Assembly (NCBI GenBank): GCA_950097015.1
Contig: CATNEN010000012.1
Span: 241,501-305,500 of the forward strand
DNA length: 64,000 bases
Direction of reading: 5' to 3'
Source: Macrostomum hystrix
Lineage: Eukaryota; Platyhelminthes; Macrostomidae
Of the stretch, positions 1-12,300 are shown piece after piece (position 1 is the first letter of the stretch; every line of letters starts with the position of its first letter). Position numbers and translations under genes: made by a program. The notes below the pieces were generated by a model, which ran no database searches, was not told the origin of the DNA, and saw only the letters and a list, made by a program, of their open reading frames with translations.

Positions 1-567
1 AACTGAGTGATGCACTCCCTGATAACTGAGTGATGCACTCACTGATAACTGAGTGATGCACTCCCTGATAACTGAGTGATGCATTCACTGATAACTGAGT
101 GATGCACTCACTGATAACTGAGTGATGCCCTCACTGATAACTGAGTGATGCCCTCACTGATAACTGAGTGATGCCCTCACTGATAACTGAGTGATGCACT
201 CACTGATAACTGAGTGATGCCCTCACTGATAACTGAGTGATGCCCTCACTGATAACTGAGTGATGCCCTCACTGATAACTGAGTGATGCCCTCACTGATA
301 ACTGAGTGATGCCCTCACTGATAACTGAGTGATGCCCTCACTGATAACTGAGTGATGCCCTCAATGATAACTGAGTGACGCATTCACTGATAACTGAGTG
401 ATGCACTCACTGATAACTGAGTGATGCACTCACTGATAACTGAGTGATGCCCTCACTGATAACTGAGTGATGCCCTCACTGATAACTGAGTGATGCACTC
501 ACTGATAACTGAGTGATGCCCTCAATGATAACTGAGTGATGCACTCCCTGATAACTGAGTGAAGCTA
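1..567. repeat. Minisatellite, 23-bp unit
   Basis: About 24 head-to-tail copies of a 23-bp unit containing GATAACTGAGTGATGC, varying mainly at one or two positions (CACTC, CCCTC, CATTC). It begins at or before the window edge and decays at the GAAGCTATG following the last copy. No coding sense is apparent. Confidence 0.97.
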
Positions 568-2404
568 TGACTATACTGTATCTGTACACACTCTTTCATC
601 TTCAATTTTCTGAGCTCAAGCTGGGCACTCTTGGCCACTCAAACAGAGAACATGCAGCGAGGTCCAAAAGTCACGTCATCTCACCGCAGTGTCCCAGCTC
701 AAGCTACTCTCCTATTTCAAAGGCCAGTTAGTTATGTTTTTTGCGTCGCATAATATTATATTTGACTCCCGCCATAATGGACTCCGGTCGTTTGTATTGC
801 GTCAGACCTCAGACCCGAACCTGAAACAGCTCTACCCGTCTCTTTTTCCCAGTTCCCAAATTTGACATTTGATGAGGCACCTCCTTCCCCAGCTTAAGTG
901 GCCCGAAAATCTGGGGATTTTCATTCGGCCTGACTGTCTCCTGTTTCTCCCGTCTCTTCACTGAATTTCTCACACACCGGACCCATTGTCTCAGGGGGCG
1001 GGGCGGGCAGGGATTTGAGTCGCTCAAATTATTTTAGAAGATTTTCTTCTTAGCCATTCGATTTGAATTTTCCGTCATGTTGGGCAGGGAAGAACATGAG
1101 ATCAGGAATCCCATGGGAACATTTATAGACATGTTCTTATATGGCCTATTGAATGGCCGCTTTTGAAGGGTCGCATTAGAAGGCAAACTGTCTGTCAAAA
1201 ACAACGAAACAAATCGAATCACCCCATCAGTCCAGCTCTGTGACAAACTGCGCGAACCCCGCTATGGACAGTGACAGAGACCTTGGAAAGGCCAGCTAAC
1301 TTTTTGTGCGATCGAACGCTAGTTTCTTGGAAACAGCCTTACTTTCTCATCTGCATTTGCATTGCATGCCACTGATGCTTTAGTCTCCGGCACTGGAATC
1401 GCCTTCATTATCTGCCACCACAGCTTCCCGTTCCTCATCTCCTTTCCCACCTTCCCCTTCCACATCTCCCTTCCCGCCTTCCTTATCTTCATTTATCCCA
1501 CTCGTCAAACAAGTTCTACCCTCAATATCTCGCTTTCCCCTCAAATTTTCCCATTTTTCCCAAACTCCAGCCGCCGCGCTCCCAAGCCATTAGTGACTCC
1601 ATCAGGGGGGACAACTGGAATATTTACTTAAAATAAGAGGGCCACGCGGCCAAGTGTCCACGCATCGGTCCCTGGCGTGGGGGTGGGTGCCTACAAGACA
1701 CTTCCCATGCAGCTGCTCCCCTGTCTCCCGATTGCATCAGCCAATCGATGCCCAGTATCGATCGAGTAGAACAGTGAACCATTTTTGAGACCTCATGAGC
1801 CAAACTCGGTACAGGGCGCGAATGTCGCACGGTAACATTAGTTTTCAAAGCAATTTTGACAGCCAACTAAGTTCCATGTCATCCCCACCTAGTTTTTGAT
1901 TCCTACCTTTCTAGGAATCACCTGATCTGCCAACAGATAATAGTCGGTAGGCGGACTCCATTCCATACCAGTAGCTACACTTCAATAAAGAACTTTTAAG
2001 TTCTTAGTGACCAAAAAAATTCCCACTTTCCAACTTCCTACGAGCCCGTACGAGCTCGTACTAGCCCGTTGATATTCGCACACAGCAGAGAGATAGATAG
2101 AGAATTAGAATCATTAAGGAGCAACTTGAGACCTCTCGCCTCGTCCTCGCGTTCTTCGTTCGATTTTTTCTATATCAGAGGCGCCGGGAGGTGCAAAAAA
2201 AGATGAAGAAAATTTTAGGACTCAGAGGTGAGAAAATTTTTTTGGGTCCCAAGAAAGCACGAATTAACCAGTCGTTGATGCCTAAAATGGACGCCCCTTA
2301 AGGCTTGTTCGGACTGCAATACACACTGATCTAGCGTTACGCGACTTTTCCATATACCCTCGCTGGGGTCGTTGAAAAGAGCTTCAAAAGCATCCAATAC
2401 TAGA
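568..2404. other. No gene recognised
   Basis: Unique-looking sequence with only short open frames that lack domain similarity, codon bias or good splice sites. It includes a pyrimidine-rich stretch around 1430-1560 (TTCCC and CATCTC runs). The missing 5' exons of the downstream Ig gene (signal peptide and first half of Ig1) might lie here, but I could not identify one. Confidence 0.5.
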
Positions 2405-2822
2405 TAGACGGATTGCTAGCCTATCCCACTGAGGAAGGATAGAATGGATTGCTAGCCTATCCCACTGAGGAAGGATAGAATGGATTGCTAGCCTATCCCA
2501 CTGAGGAGGGATAGAATGGATTGCTAGCCTATCCCACTGAGGAGGGATAGAATGGATTGCTAGCCTATCCCACTGAGGAGGGATAGAATGGATTGCTAGC
2601 CTATCCCACTGAGGAGGGATAGAATGGATTGCTAGCCTATCCCACTGAGGAGGGATAGAATGGATTGCTAGCCTATCCCACTGAGGAAGGATAGAATGGA
2701 TTGCTAGCCTATCCCACTGAGGAAGGATGAATGGATTGCTAGCCTATCCCACTGAGGAAGGATGAATGGATTGCTAGCCTATCCCACTGAGGAAGGATAG
2801 AATGGATTGCTAGCCTATCCCA
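2405..2822. repeat. Minisatellite, 36-bp unit
   Basis: Roughly twelve copies of a 36-bp unit built on GGATTGCTAGCCTATCCCAC followed by TGAGGAAGGATAGAAT. Copies differ by single bases and two carry a 2-bp deletion. It lies upstream of the first recognised Ig exon. Confidence 0.96.
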
Positions 2823-3368
2823 CAGATAAATTGACTGCGCAATTGGTACCATCGCAGCATTGAGTCTCTTCAGTCCCATTTTCCAGTCGGCTACTAGCTA
2901 AATTCTCTCTTGTCCTTGAGGTACGCATCAGAACTTGAGTATTGTGGGTCTCCCTGTGAGTCTTTCTGCTCTGTTCAACTATTCCATTTTTTCTTTGTTG
3001 GGTAAGGATCAGGCGCGAGAAGAATGGCAAAAGATGAAGACGCGAAGAAGAGGAGAGCGAGACAGAGAGGGTGGCAGTGGGTGGCACATTGTCAACAGTG
3101 GACGCGAGTCTCTAGGAAGCGCGGGCTGAAAGAGGAACAGCCAAAACAGTCAAACAGTTTTGTGTTTTAATGCTCTCATTAGCATTCTGTTTGCTAACTC
3201 AGCTAGCAAAGAAAGGGAAGTAGGCCGCTGTGCAGCTGCAGCTGCAGCTGAGATCTCCCAACTTCTGGCGACCACCATTTTACAAAGCATTCATTTGTTT
3301 TATTTTCCTCTTTAGAAGCACTATATCAGTCCTAATCCTTATGATTATAAACAAATTTATATATGCAG

Positions 3369-6300
3369 GTGATCTGGCAGAAGGACAAGAAGACGCTGAC
3401 TTTTAACCGAAAGCACGTCGAAGATTCCAGGCTCTCCATTGTTGCTACCGGCATTCACAGCGCCAACCAGTTCGATCTGCAAATTGCGGAGCTCAGGGCG
3501 TCGGATGAGGGCTTGTACAGATGCATTGCCAGCTTTGGAAACCAGTTCTTCATTAAGAATGTCACGCTACTGGTCAAGGGTGAGCCTCACAGTTATTGTA
3601 AATCTATCATTGGAAAACAAAAACTAAAACCCACCTCACTCCTCACCCACCTCACTCCTCACACACCTCACTCCTCACATACCTCACTCCTCACCCACCT
3701 CACTCCTCACCCACCTCACTCCTCACCCACCTCACTCCTCACCCACCTCACTTTCTATCCATCGTACTCTTAACCCACCTCACTCCTCAATCATCTCACT
3801 TACCACCCACCTACCTCCTCACCCACCTCACTCCTCACTCATCGCACTCTCCACCCACCTCACTCCTTACCCACCTCCTCACCAACCTCACTCCTCACCC
3901 ACCTCACTCCTCACCCACCTCCTCACCCACCTCACTTTCTATCCATCGTACTCTTAACCCACCTCACTCCTCAGTCATCTTACTTTCCACCCATTTCACT
4001 CCTCACCCACCTCACTCCACCCTCATCTCACTTGCCATCCACCACACTCCCACATCATTCCTCACCCACCTCACTCCTAACCCATCTCCTTACCCACCTC
4101 ACTCCTCAGCCACTCGTAAATCCTCATGAAATTCCTTCACTAATGCAGACTAAAGACTGGTATGCAAACGTAAAATGCATTTAAGATTTAATCAAACAAT
4201 ACGAAATCAATATCAAAAGCAGGCACTTGCGAATAGTAGAGAATAGCGAGAAGAAACATGATGGAAGGGGACCCCAAGATGCTTCTTCTGGTATGGCATA
4301 AATGACAACCGGACAAGTCCTCCTCCCTCCGTCCCTGTAGTCAGTCGTCCTCATTAGACTAGCGCGCTTATTCCCCTGGTCCCAGCTCCGTAGCTATATT
4401 TCGGGTTCCTCAACACCAGCCCGCCGAAGCACCCACCCCACCTCCGCAGCCAGCCGCCTGTTGCCGGGCCGCCGGCTTTAATTATTCCCGGCCTAATTTC
4501 GTTTTCGGCCGCGTAAATTTGCATTCTCTCGGGGAAGACGAGGCGGAGACAGTGAGAGAGAGAGGGAGGCGGGTGGATAGAGAAAGTGGGGATTTAGAAT
4601 AGTAAAAGCTTCGATGGATCATCGGCTAAGGCCTCAGAGATCAGTGCTCGGCGCTCACTTCCAGCGAGTTCGGAAGGCGTTTGCGGGTGGGACGGGGTTG
4701 CGGCCAGAGAGAGAGAGGGAAGAATGACGTTCTATTTATCCCAAGCCTCCTGTGCCAGCTGTGATTGCACCAACCGGGCTGAGAACTGGAGGAGGAGAAA
4801 AATAGGGGATTCCCTGAATCTCAGAATTAGCTTATAGAGGGATGACTGGGCAATTGAGTAATCCACGGCCAGATGTGCCTGAGTTCCGTCACACACGGGC
4901 TGCCCGATGCGGCTTTGATGCTGTCATTCAAGACACTCTGACACTGGGAAATCGCTACCGCGCTTTGTAACCATTTCAGCCAGATGTTCAACTGTCCACA
5001 TCACAATTAAAAAATGAACAGAATTTCCTGGTCCTACTACTTCATAGCTTTTTTATAGAGTTCTAAAAATATACTATATTAGACGTACTGGATCACCACC
5101 TATGAATTAGAGGCCGCCAAAATCATTCCTCCTGGTTCTATCAACCAATCAGAGACAATCAGCACATAACATTCCTCCAGAATTTCTTGTACGTCACTAC
5201 CAACCAATCAGAGATCACCAAACTCATTCTTTCAGTTCTAACATCCAATCAGAGACTGCACCTAACATTTTCCCAGAATTTCGTGTACATCACTACCAAC
5301 CAATCTGAGCCACCCAAAATAATTCCTCCAGGTTCTACCAACCAATCAGAGACGGCACATAACGTTATGTTATTACAAGAATTACTTGTATGTCTGACCA
5401 CCAACCAATCAGAGCACGTCTCTGACATTCCAACAGCATTCCATCATCTCCAGCCAATCAGAGCACGTCTCTGACATTCCAACAGCATTCCATCATCCAC
5501 AGCCAATCAGAGCACGTCTCTGACATTCCAACAGCATTCCATCATCCCCAGCCAATCAGAGCCAGCCAATGAAATTCATACAGCATTACAGCAATGCCAA
5601 CCAATCAGCGCCAGCCAAAGACACAATTTCTGTATTGCGTCACACTTTCAACTTTGCAGTTCCGCCATTCATTGAAGGCAGGCTCACCGATGAGCAGATA
5701 ACAGTAACGGAAGGAGAAAGCAAGGTGCTGGAGTGCATCTCCGGTGGCTCGCCGCCGCCCACTGTGCACTGGTACAAGCTGGTTGATCCTCCCTACGTCA
5801 AAGAGATGAACAGAGACAAAATTGGTGAGCGACTGGTTTTGAAATTGGTTGCGGAAATTATGTTTTGTTAATTTCTGTCTCAACCCGCGCTGCAGCAGTG
5901 GGCCAAGGCCAGCGGTACGTGATGAACAATGTGACCCGCAAGTGCCAGGGCTCATTCATCTGCATTGCATCGAACGATCCGAATTTATCCTCGGCAAGCA
6001 AGAGATTCAACATCACTGTGCAATGTGAGACAGCCATGCGTTTCAATTTCTTATTGATTTAGTCACTTTCAAGTCCTACAGTCCTCCAGTCACACAGTCC
6101 CCAAGTCCTCCAGTCCTCCAGTCCCATAGTCCTCCAGTCCCCAAGTCCTCCAGTCCTCCAGTCCCATAGTCCTCCAGTCCCCAAGTCCTCCAGTCTTCCA
6201 GTCCCCAAGTCCTCCAGTCCTCCAGTCATACAGTCCCCAAGTCCTCCAGTCCTCCAGTCCCATAGTCCTCCAGTCCCCAAGTCCTCCAGTCTTCCAGTCC

Positions 6301-9300
6301 CCAAGTCCTGAGCAGTGTCCCTGAGCATAGATCGGTTGCCTCAAAACACAGACAAGCCCACAGTGGCGCTGGTGAACGAAGAGATCAGCCAACGGCGCGG
6401 ACTCTCCACAATGGTGATGTGCGTGATCACAGGCTACCCGCTGAAGGAATTCTACTGGGAGTACCGCTCGCTGATGCTGAAACCGGTCGGCAGTGCCAGC
6501 TGCGAGTCGGCCAATCAGAAGCACTGCGTGTACACCAGCTATCCATCCAATGGGATTGTTCGCATGGATCTGCTCATTCGGAATCTATCAGCAGCAGACT
6601 TTGGTCCGTACTTCTGCGTGGCGAGATCGCAACTCGGCTCCGATAAAAAAGCGACTAATGTACTGGGTGAGACCAATTTTGCTTTTAAATTTTCTCTTCC
6701 GTTGGCCGACCTATATTTCTAGTTAGTCTAGTACAGGGTCGGCAAACTTATAAGCTAGCGGGCCAAAGAGAGAACCTAAAAGATGATAGCGGGCCGCATG
6801 GAATAAAGAAATATGTGATAGGGGAGAGATGGACAGAGAACAGATGACAGGGTGAGATGGACAGAGAACAGATGACAGGGAGAGATGGACAGAGAACAGA
6901 TGACAGGGAGAGATGGACAGAGAACAGATGACAGGGAGAGCTGGACACTGGAGGGATGAGACACGTGAGAGATGAGACACTGGAGGGATGAGACACGGGA
7001 GAGATGAGACGCGGGAGAGCTGAGACACGGGAGAGATGAGACGCGGGAGAGATGAGACACGGTAGAGATGAGACACGGTAGAGATGAGACAGGGGAGATA
7101 TGAGACAGGGGAGATATGAGACAGGGCAGATATGAGACAGGGGAGATATGAGACAGGGGAGATATGAGACAGGGGAGATATGAGACAGGGTGATACTGTA
7201 GGTGTCGCAAGGGGCAACAGGCCGGATTTGGGAGCTTCGAGGGCCGCATCTGACCGGCCAGAGTTTGCCGACCTCTGGTCTAGTAGAAGCTTTGGAGCTG
7301 ATTGGCAAAGCGGTTAACGCCTTTGCCTCTCGCACCAAGGTCCCTGAGCTCGATTCCGCGGCGAGGCCACATTTATTTGGGTCGTATGAGCTGCGGAGTG
7401 AAGGCTTGGGCGCTTGTCGTGCAGTTTACGCCCTAAAGGCTAGAAGGTCAGCCCCAAAGATACAGTGAGAGAGTGTACACTGCCAGACGATTAGAAAGAT
7501 ACACGGCGAATGTACACCCCGACTGTGTGAGTGTGCTCAGGAGCCAGCAGAATAGAGGCCAGAACCGCCTCTCGCTGGCTGTCGCTAGCAATCATTATTA
7601 TACTAGCAGAAGCTAATTTTCGTTTAGATAGATACAAGTACATGTGCATGTTCCGCATAAAACTTCAGAAGTAATCGACAGTTTTGGCAGCGGAACCGCC
7701 CCGATTCCAGAAGTTTTTAAACCGGTTCCGTCAGGTACAAAAGAGCGGCTTGGCTAAATGCCCAGCCCAGCCGTGTTACTCTAGTTGTTGTTTCTTCCAC
7801 TGTCCGGTGTCTCACAGCAGTTTCTGTTGTTTTCTTTCATGATTTGAAGCAGAATTTCGTTAGTCAGCCTGTTAATTTAAACCGAATAATAATCAATCAT
7901 TCTGTTAGTTTCCTCTGACACACCGTTCGTTATTGTTTCTGCACGCCACCTGTTGCAGTTTTGCGTTCTGTTGAGTCATTGCCGAGTTGGTGTTGTTTGC
8001 GTTCTTGGTGGCACACAGTTTGGTCTGAAAATTTGCTACTCGTTTCTTGGAATATTCTGTTTAGTCTATGGTATTGGTCAATGACGCAAACTGTTTCCCT
8101 AGAGCTAAGATTAGAGATTGGGAAGACAGAGATAGGGAATGAAGAGATGGGGAAGAGAGAGATGGGGAAGAGAGAGATAGGGAAGAGAGAGATGGGGAAG
8201 AGAGAGATGGGGAAGAGAGAGATGGGGAAGAGAGAGATGGGGAAGAGAGAGATAAAGAAGGGAAAGATGGGGAAGATACAGATAGGGAAGAGAGAGATAG
8301 GGAAGAGAGAGATGAAGAAGGGAGAGATGGGGAAGAGACAGATGGGGAAGAGAGAGATGGGGAAGAGACAGATGGGGAAGAGAGAGATGGGGCAGAGAGA
8401 GATAGGGAAGGTAGAGATGGGGAAGAGAGAGATGGGCAAGAGGAGATATGAAGAAGGGAGAGATGGGGAAGATACAGATAGGGAAGAGAGAGATAGGGGA
8501 AGAGAGAGATGAAGGAAGGGAGAGATGGGGAAGAGACAGATGGGGAAGAGAGAGATGGGGAAGAGACAGATGGGGAAGAGAGAGATGGCGAAGAGAGAGA
8601 TAGGGAAGGTAGAGATGGGGAAGAGAGAGATGGGCAAGGGAGATATGAAGAAGGGAGAGATGGGGAAGAGACAGATGGGGAAGAGAGAGATGGGGCAGAG
8701 AGAGATAGGGAAGGTAGAGATGGGGAAGAGAGAGATGGGGAAGAGAGGGATAGGGAAGGAAGAGATGGGGAAGAGAGAGATGGGGAAGGGAGGGATGGGG
8801 AAGGGAGGGATGGGAAAGAGAGACATGGGGAAGAGAGAGATTGGGAAGGTAGAGATGAGGAAGAGAGAGATGGGGAAGAGAGAGCTAGGGAAGGAAGAGA
8901 TGGGGAAGTGAGAGATGCAGAAGAGAGGGATGGGGAAGAGAGAGATGGGGAAGGGAGAGATTGGGAAGAGATGGGGAAGGGAGAGATTGGGAAGAGATGG
9001 GGAAGGGAGAGATTGGGAAGAGATGGGGAAGGGAGAAGTGTAAGAAGTGGATGAGAGCTGTGAGGTGTGAAAGTTGCACTCACACGTATCTCATGGACAC
9101 TCACGGATACAGGTTTCAGTCACCAACCTGCATTGCACCTGCATGTAAAAACGTTGCATTGCGGCTGGATAAGACGTGCAAATTTCCAGGTGCGGTCGAA
9201 GCTTGGACGATGAAAGTCCTCGTCAAAATGGATTGGCCAACCATTGTCATCCATCAAAAAGTCCAGAAGAAAACTCCGCAGCAAAGGCAAAATAAGAGAC

Positions 9301-12300
9301 TTACAATCCGGAGTTTGTCCACTTGTTTACTTATGCCAATCCCCCTGGTTGAGAGAGAAGGGACCAAAACGTCACTTAAAACCCGGTTGCCATGCGGTCT
9401 CCAGGGCTGGTAGACGTACACACATATATATAGCATTATCCTTGTGTTTATTCCAGCATCCCATGCCGCTATCGTGTATCTTCTAGGTCAGATTCTTTCT
9501 TTCGACGCTTAACATTGTCCAAAGTAGTCCAACCAAGAGCCCACACCAATGCAGAAGTTACCCCATTCAGTTCTTATTCGGTTTTGGCTGTCAACTTTTG
9601 TTTGCCTTGCACTCCATCCCTCCTGGAATGAAGATAGCTAAACTAAGAAAGCTAAGAAATATACAATAGCGACTAGAGACGCTTCCCGATTGGTCAGCCA
9701 GTGCCCGGTTCTCTTTCACTGCAGAGGTAGACGACGCCAGGCCGGAGATTTTCACACGACAGCCGCCGCAGCCGCCGCCAGTGGTGCCTGGACAGAACGG
9801 CGGTGCAACAGACTCGACGGAGCTGGCCAACCGTCACGCCAGTGAGTCACAGTCAGGATTGCTGAAATTAAACATATTTTCTACTTGCCAATCGAATTCA
9901 CCTTAAAATTCACCTTAAAATTTCCGGATTTTTTCGCGCCTTTTCGTGTATTAAAACAATTTTTGCAATTCAGGTAGAGCAGCTCGCTTGACAACAATTA
10001 AATAGAGAACTCAGAATCAACATTTAAATTTTCTTAGAATTTTGCCAATGCATTTCGACCACAATCGGTCATCTTCAGGGCAGACACATCAATTAAACAC
10101 ACAGAACCAAGTTATATATATTTTTAAGAAATGAAAACTGTACAATACAAAGTGCGAATCAATTTCGGTCCAGTCCGGTTAACAAGAGAAAAAAAACAAC
10201 AACCAAATAAAGTTCAACGACGCTTCTAACATAGCTAAAACACATTGAGTTGGCGGCTTGCACCCCCCATGGCTAACTGACTGTTCAAATATGGTTTCTG
10301 AGCCTTAATGTACATAGCCTAGAGAATATTCAATTTGTTTTCTTGGCTACAGGAATCAATCACTTTAAACATATCACAACAGTTCTTATTGCAACAGGAG
10401 TTACACGAGAGAAGGTGCTCATTGATGGCAGAATTTCTAATCCAATGCTCCTTAACCCTTGTGTACAAGTGTCGCTTAGTTTTACCTATGTAGGAGATGT
10501 TCTGATCCACAGAACAATGAAATTTATACACGACACCTGCAACAAGTGGTCTAGGAACATGGGACTTCAACCTGCAGACAAACTGAGCAATCTTTTCCGT
10601 GCGGAACAAAACCCGGAGCTGGGAATCAATGTGACTTCTAAATAATTTTTCCACTTTCTTCCCAAACTCCATGGAGCAGAGGTCCAAAAAAGGAACCACA
10701 ATCACGGGGCTACGATCATTATTGGGATCTTTCTTCTGAGTATGGTTTTGACCAGAAAACTTCTTGCAGAGAAACCTATTAATGATGTTGGAAATATGAC
10801 CACGAGGGTATCCATTCATCATGAACCACCGAGTAAGCTGCTCAAGCTCATCATGAAAAAGCTTCCAGGAACTGCAAATCAGAAAAGCTCTTTGGAGAAA
10901 GCACTGCACCAAACCGTCTTTCCATTGCCTAGGACAGAGGGCATCAAACCTTAGCATGAGACCAGTGAAGCTAGCTTTTCTAAACACGCTAGTTTGAATC
11001 AAGCCTTTACTCACATAGACGTCAATGTCCAGAAAGGGAAGTCTTTTTTCACCACCCTCAGAAGTAAACTTGATGTTCTTATGGGTAGCATTGATAGTAT
11101 TGAAGAACTCTTCCTTTTTGGCCTCATTGTCGAAAATGGCAAAAGTATCATCCACATAACGTTTGTAAAAATGTGGAGCACACGGGAGGGCCATCCACTC
11201 TTTTTCCCAGTAAGCCATGCAGAGATTGGCAAGAGTGGGAGCCAGAGGACTGCCCATAGCGCATCCATCAATCTGCCTGTAGTATTTGTCCCGGAACAGG
11301 AAAATACCAGAGGTGGCGAACCCAAGCATCTTCTTGAAAGTGGTTTTAGGAAAGGATGGGTGATTAGAAGTGAAACGCGTTAGTTATGCTACGCATGCTA
11401 GATTAATTTTAATTGTAACTACATCCTTACATTTTCATAACGATAATTTCGCACCATTCTTCAACTCGTTGCTCCAGCTGGCAGCACGTTGCAGGGAACC
11501 AAAGCAGCCTGCCGACCAATGGCCTCTGACGATCTCCGGCTGAGCTGTCTGGCAGCCGCGGCATCTCTGACTCTGGTCAGCGTGCTGCTCACAGTCTGAG
11601 ATATGCTCCCCATGTGCGTACTGAGCACACTTGCCTAAGCTTTGCAGTATAACTATTCCAAAGAACAATAATGCTATAAAAATATTCTAATGCAATAACT
11701 AAATGAATTCCTAAATCTAACAAAATTACTTCCATTATTCAGTTTCAAATTAACGAAAATTGCAAACATTTAAAGTTTACCTCCGCATCTGACTACTTAT
11801 CTGTTACAATTAGTAGCCATGTGCGTATAATATTTATGATATTTAAATAACTGCTTTTCTTCAAAATTATTGAGTGCGTAAAGTTAGAAAACATTGCGTT
11901 TACTCTCATGTTTGCTAAAACTGTAGTTATTTTACCATAACAACTCTGTTTGACTCATACAAATGGTATTTATGCTTCGTCCTGTCCGTGCGTTGTAGTA
12001 CATGTCCTTTATGTCTGCACCTTCCTACATTTCCCCTGTTGGCTCGTAACAGTAAAATTACATCTCGACCAACTTTGCGGCAGTGCAGACATCAGTCAAT
12101 CCTGATTAGATTCTGTGTTAGATTTTCAATGGAGTGTGTGCAGTGTCATTATTGTTGCAAGTCTATCTGTATCTAGTACCATTACCTATCTCTGAACTCA
12201 TTTGCGTACACAATTTTTTAATGGCAAAATAAACAAACACCAGATACAGTACTTTGTTGAGAATTTGTTCGTATGTAATTTTGAAAGATTTGAATCTCTT

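Noticed and set aside
1-567. CRISPR-like direct repeats
   Set aside because: Copies are contiguous with no unique spacers, and the host is an animal; a minisatellite.
7930-9104. Long open frames in several frames through purine-rich repeat
   Set aside because: They exist because the repeat unit lacks stop codons; no domain, start context or splice site.
9591-9830. Minus-strand open frame over the stalk exon
   Set aside because: It is the complement of a well-supported plus-strand exon (9725-9841) with good splice sites.
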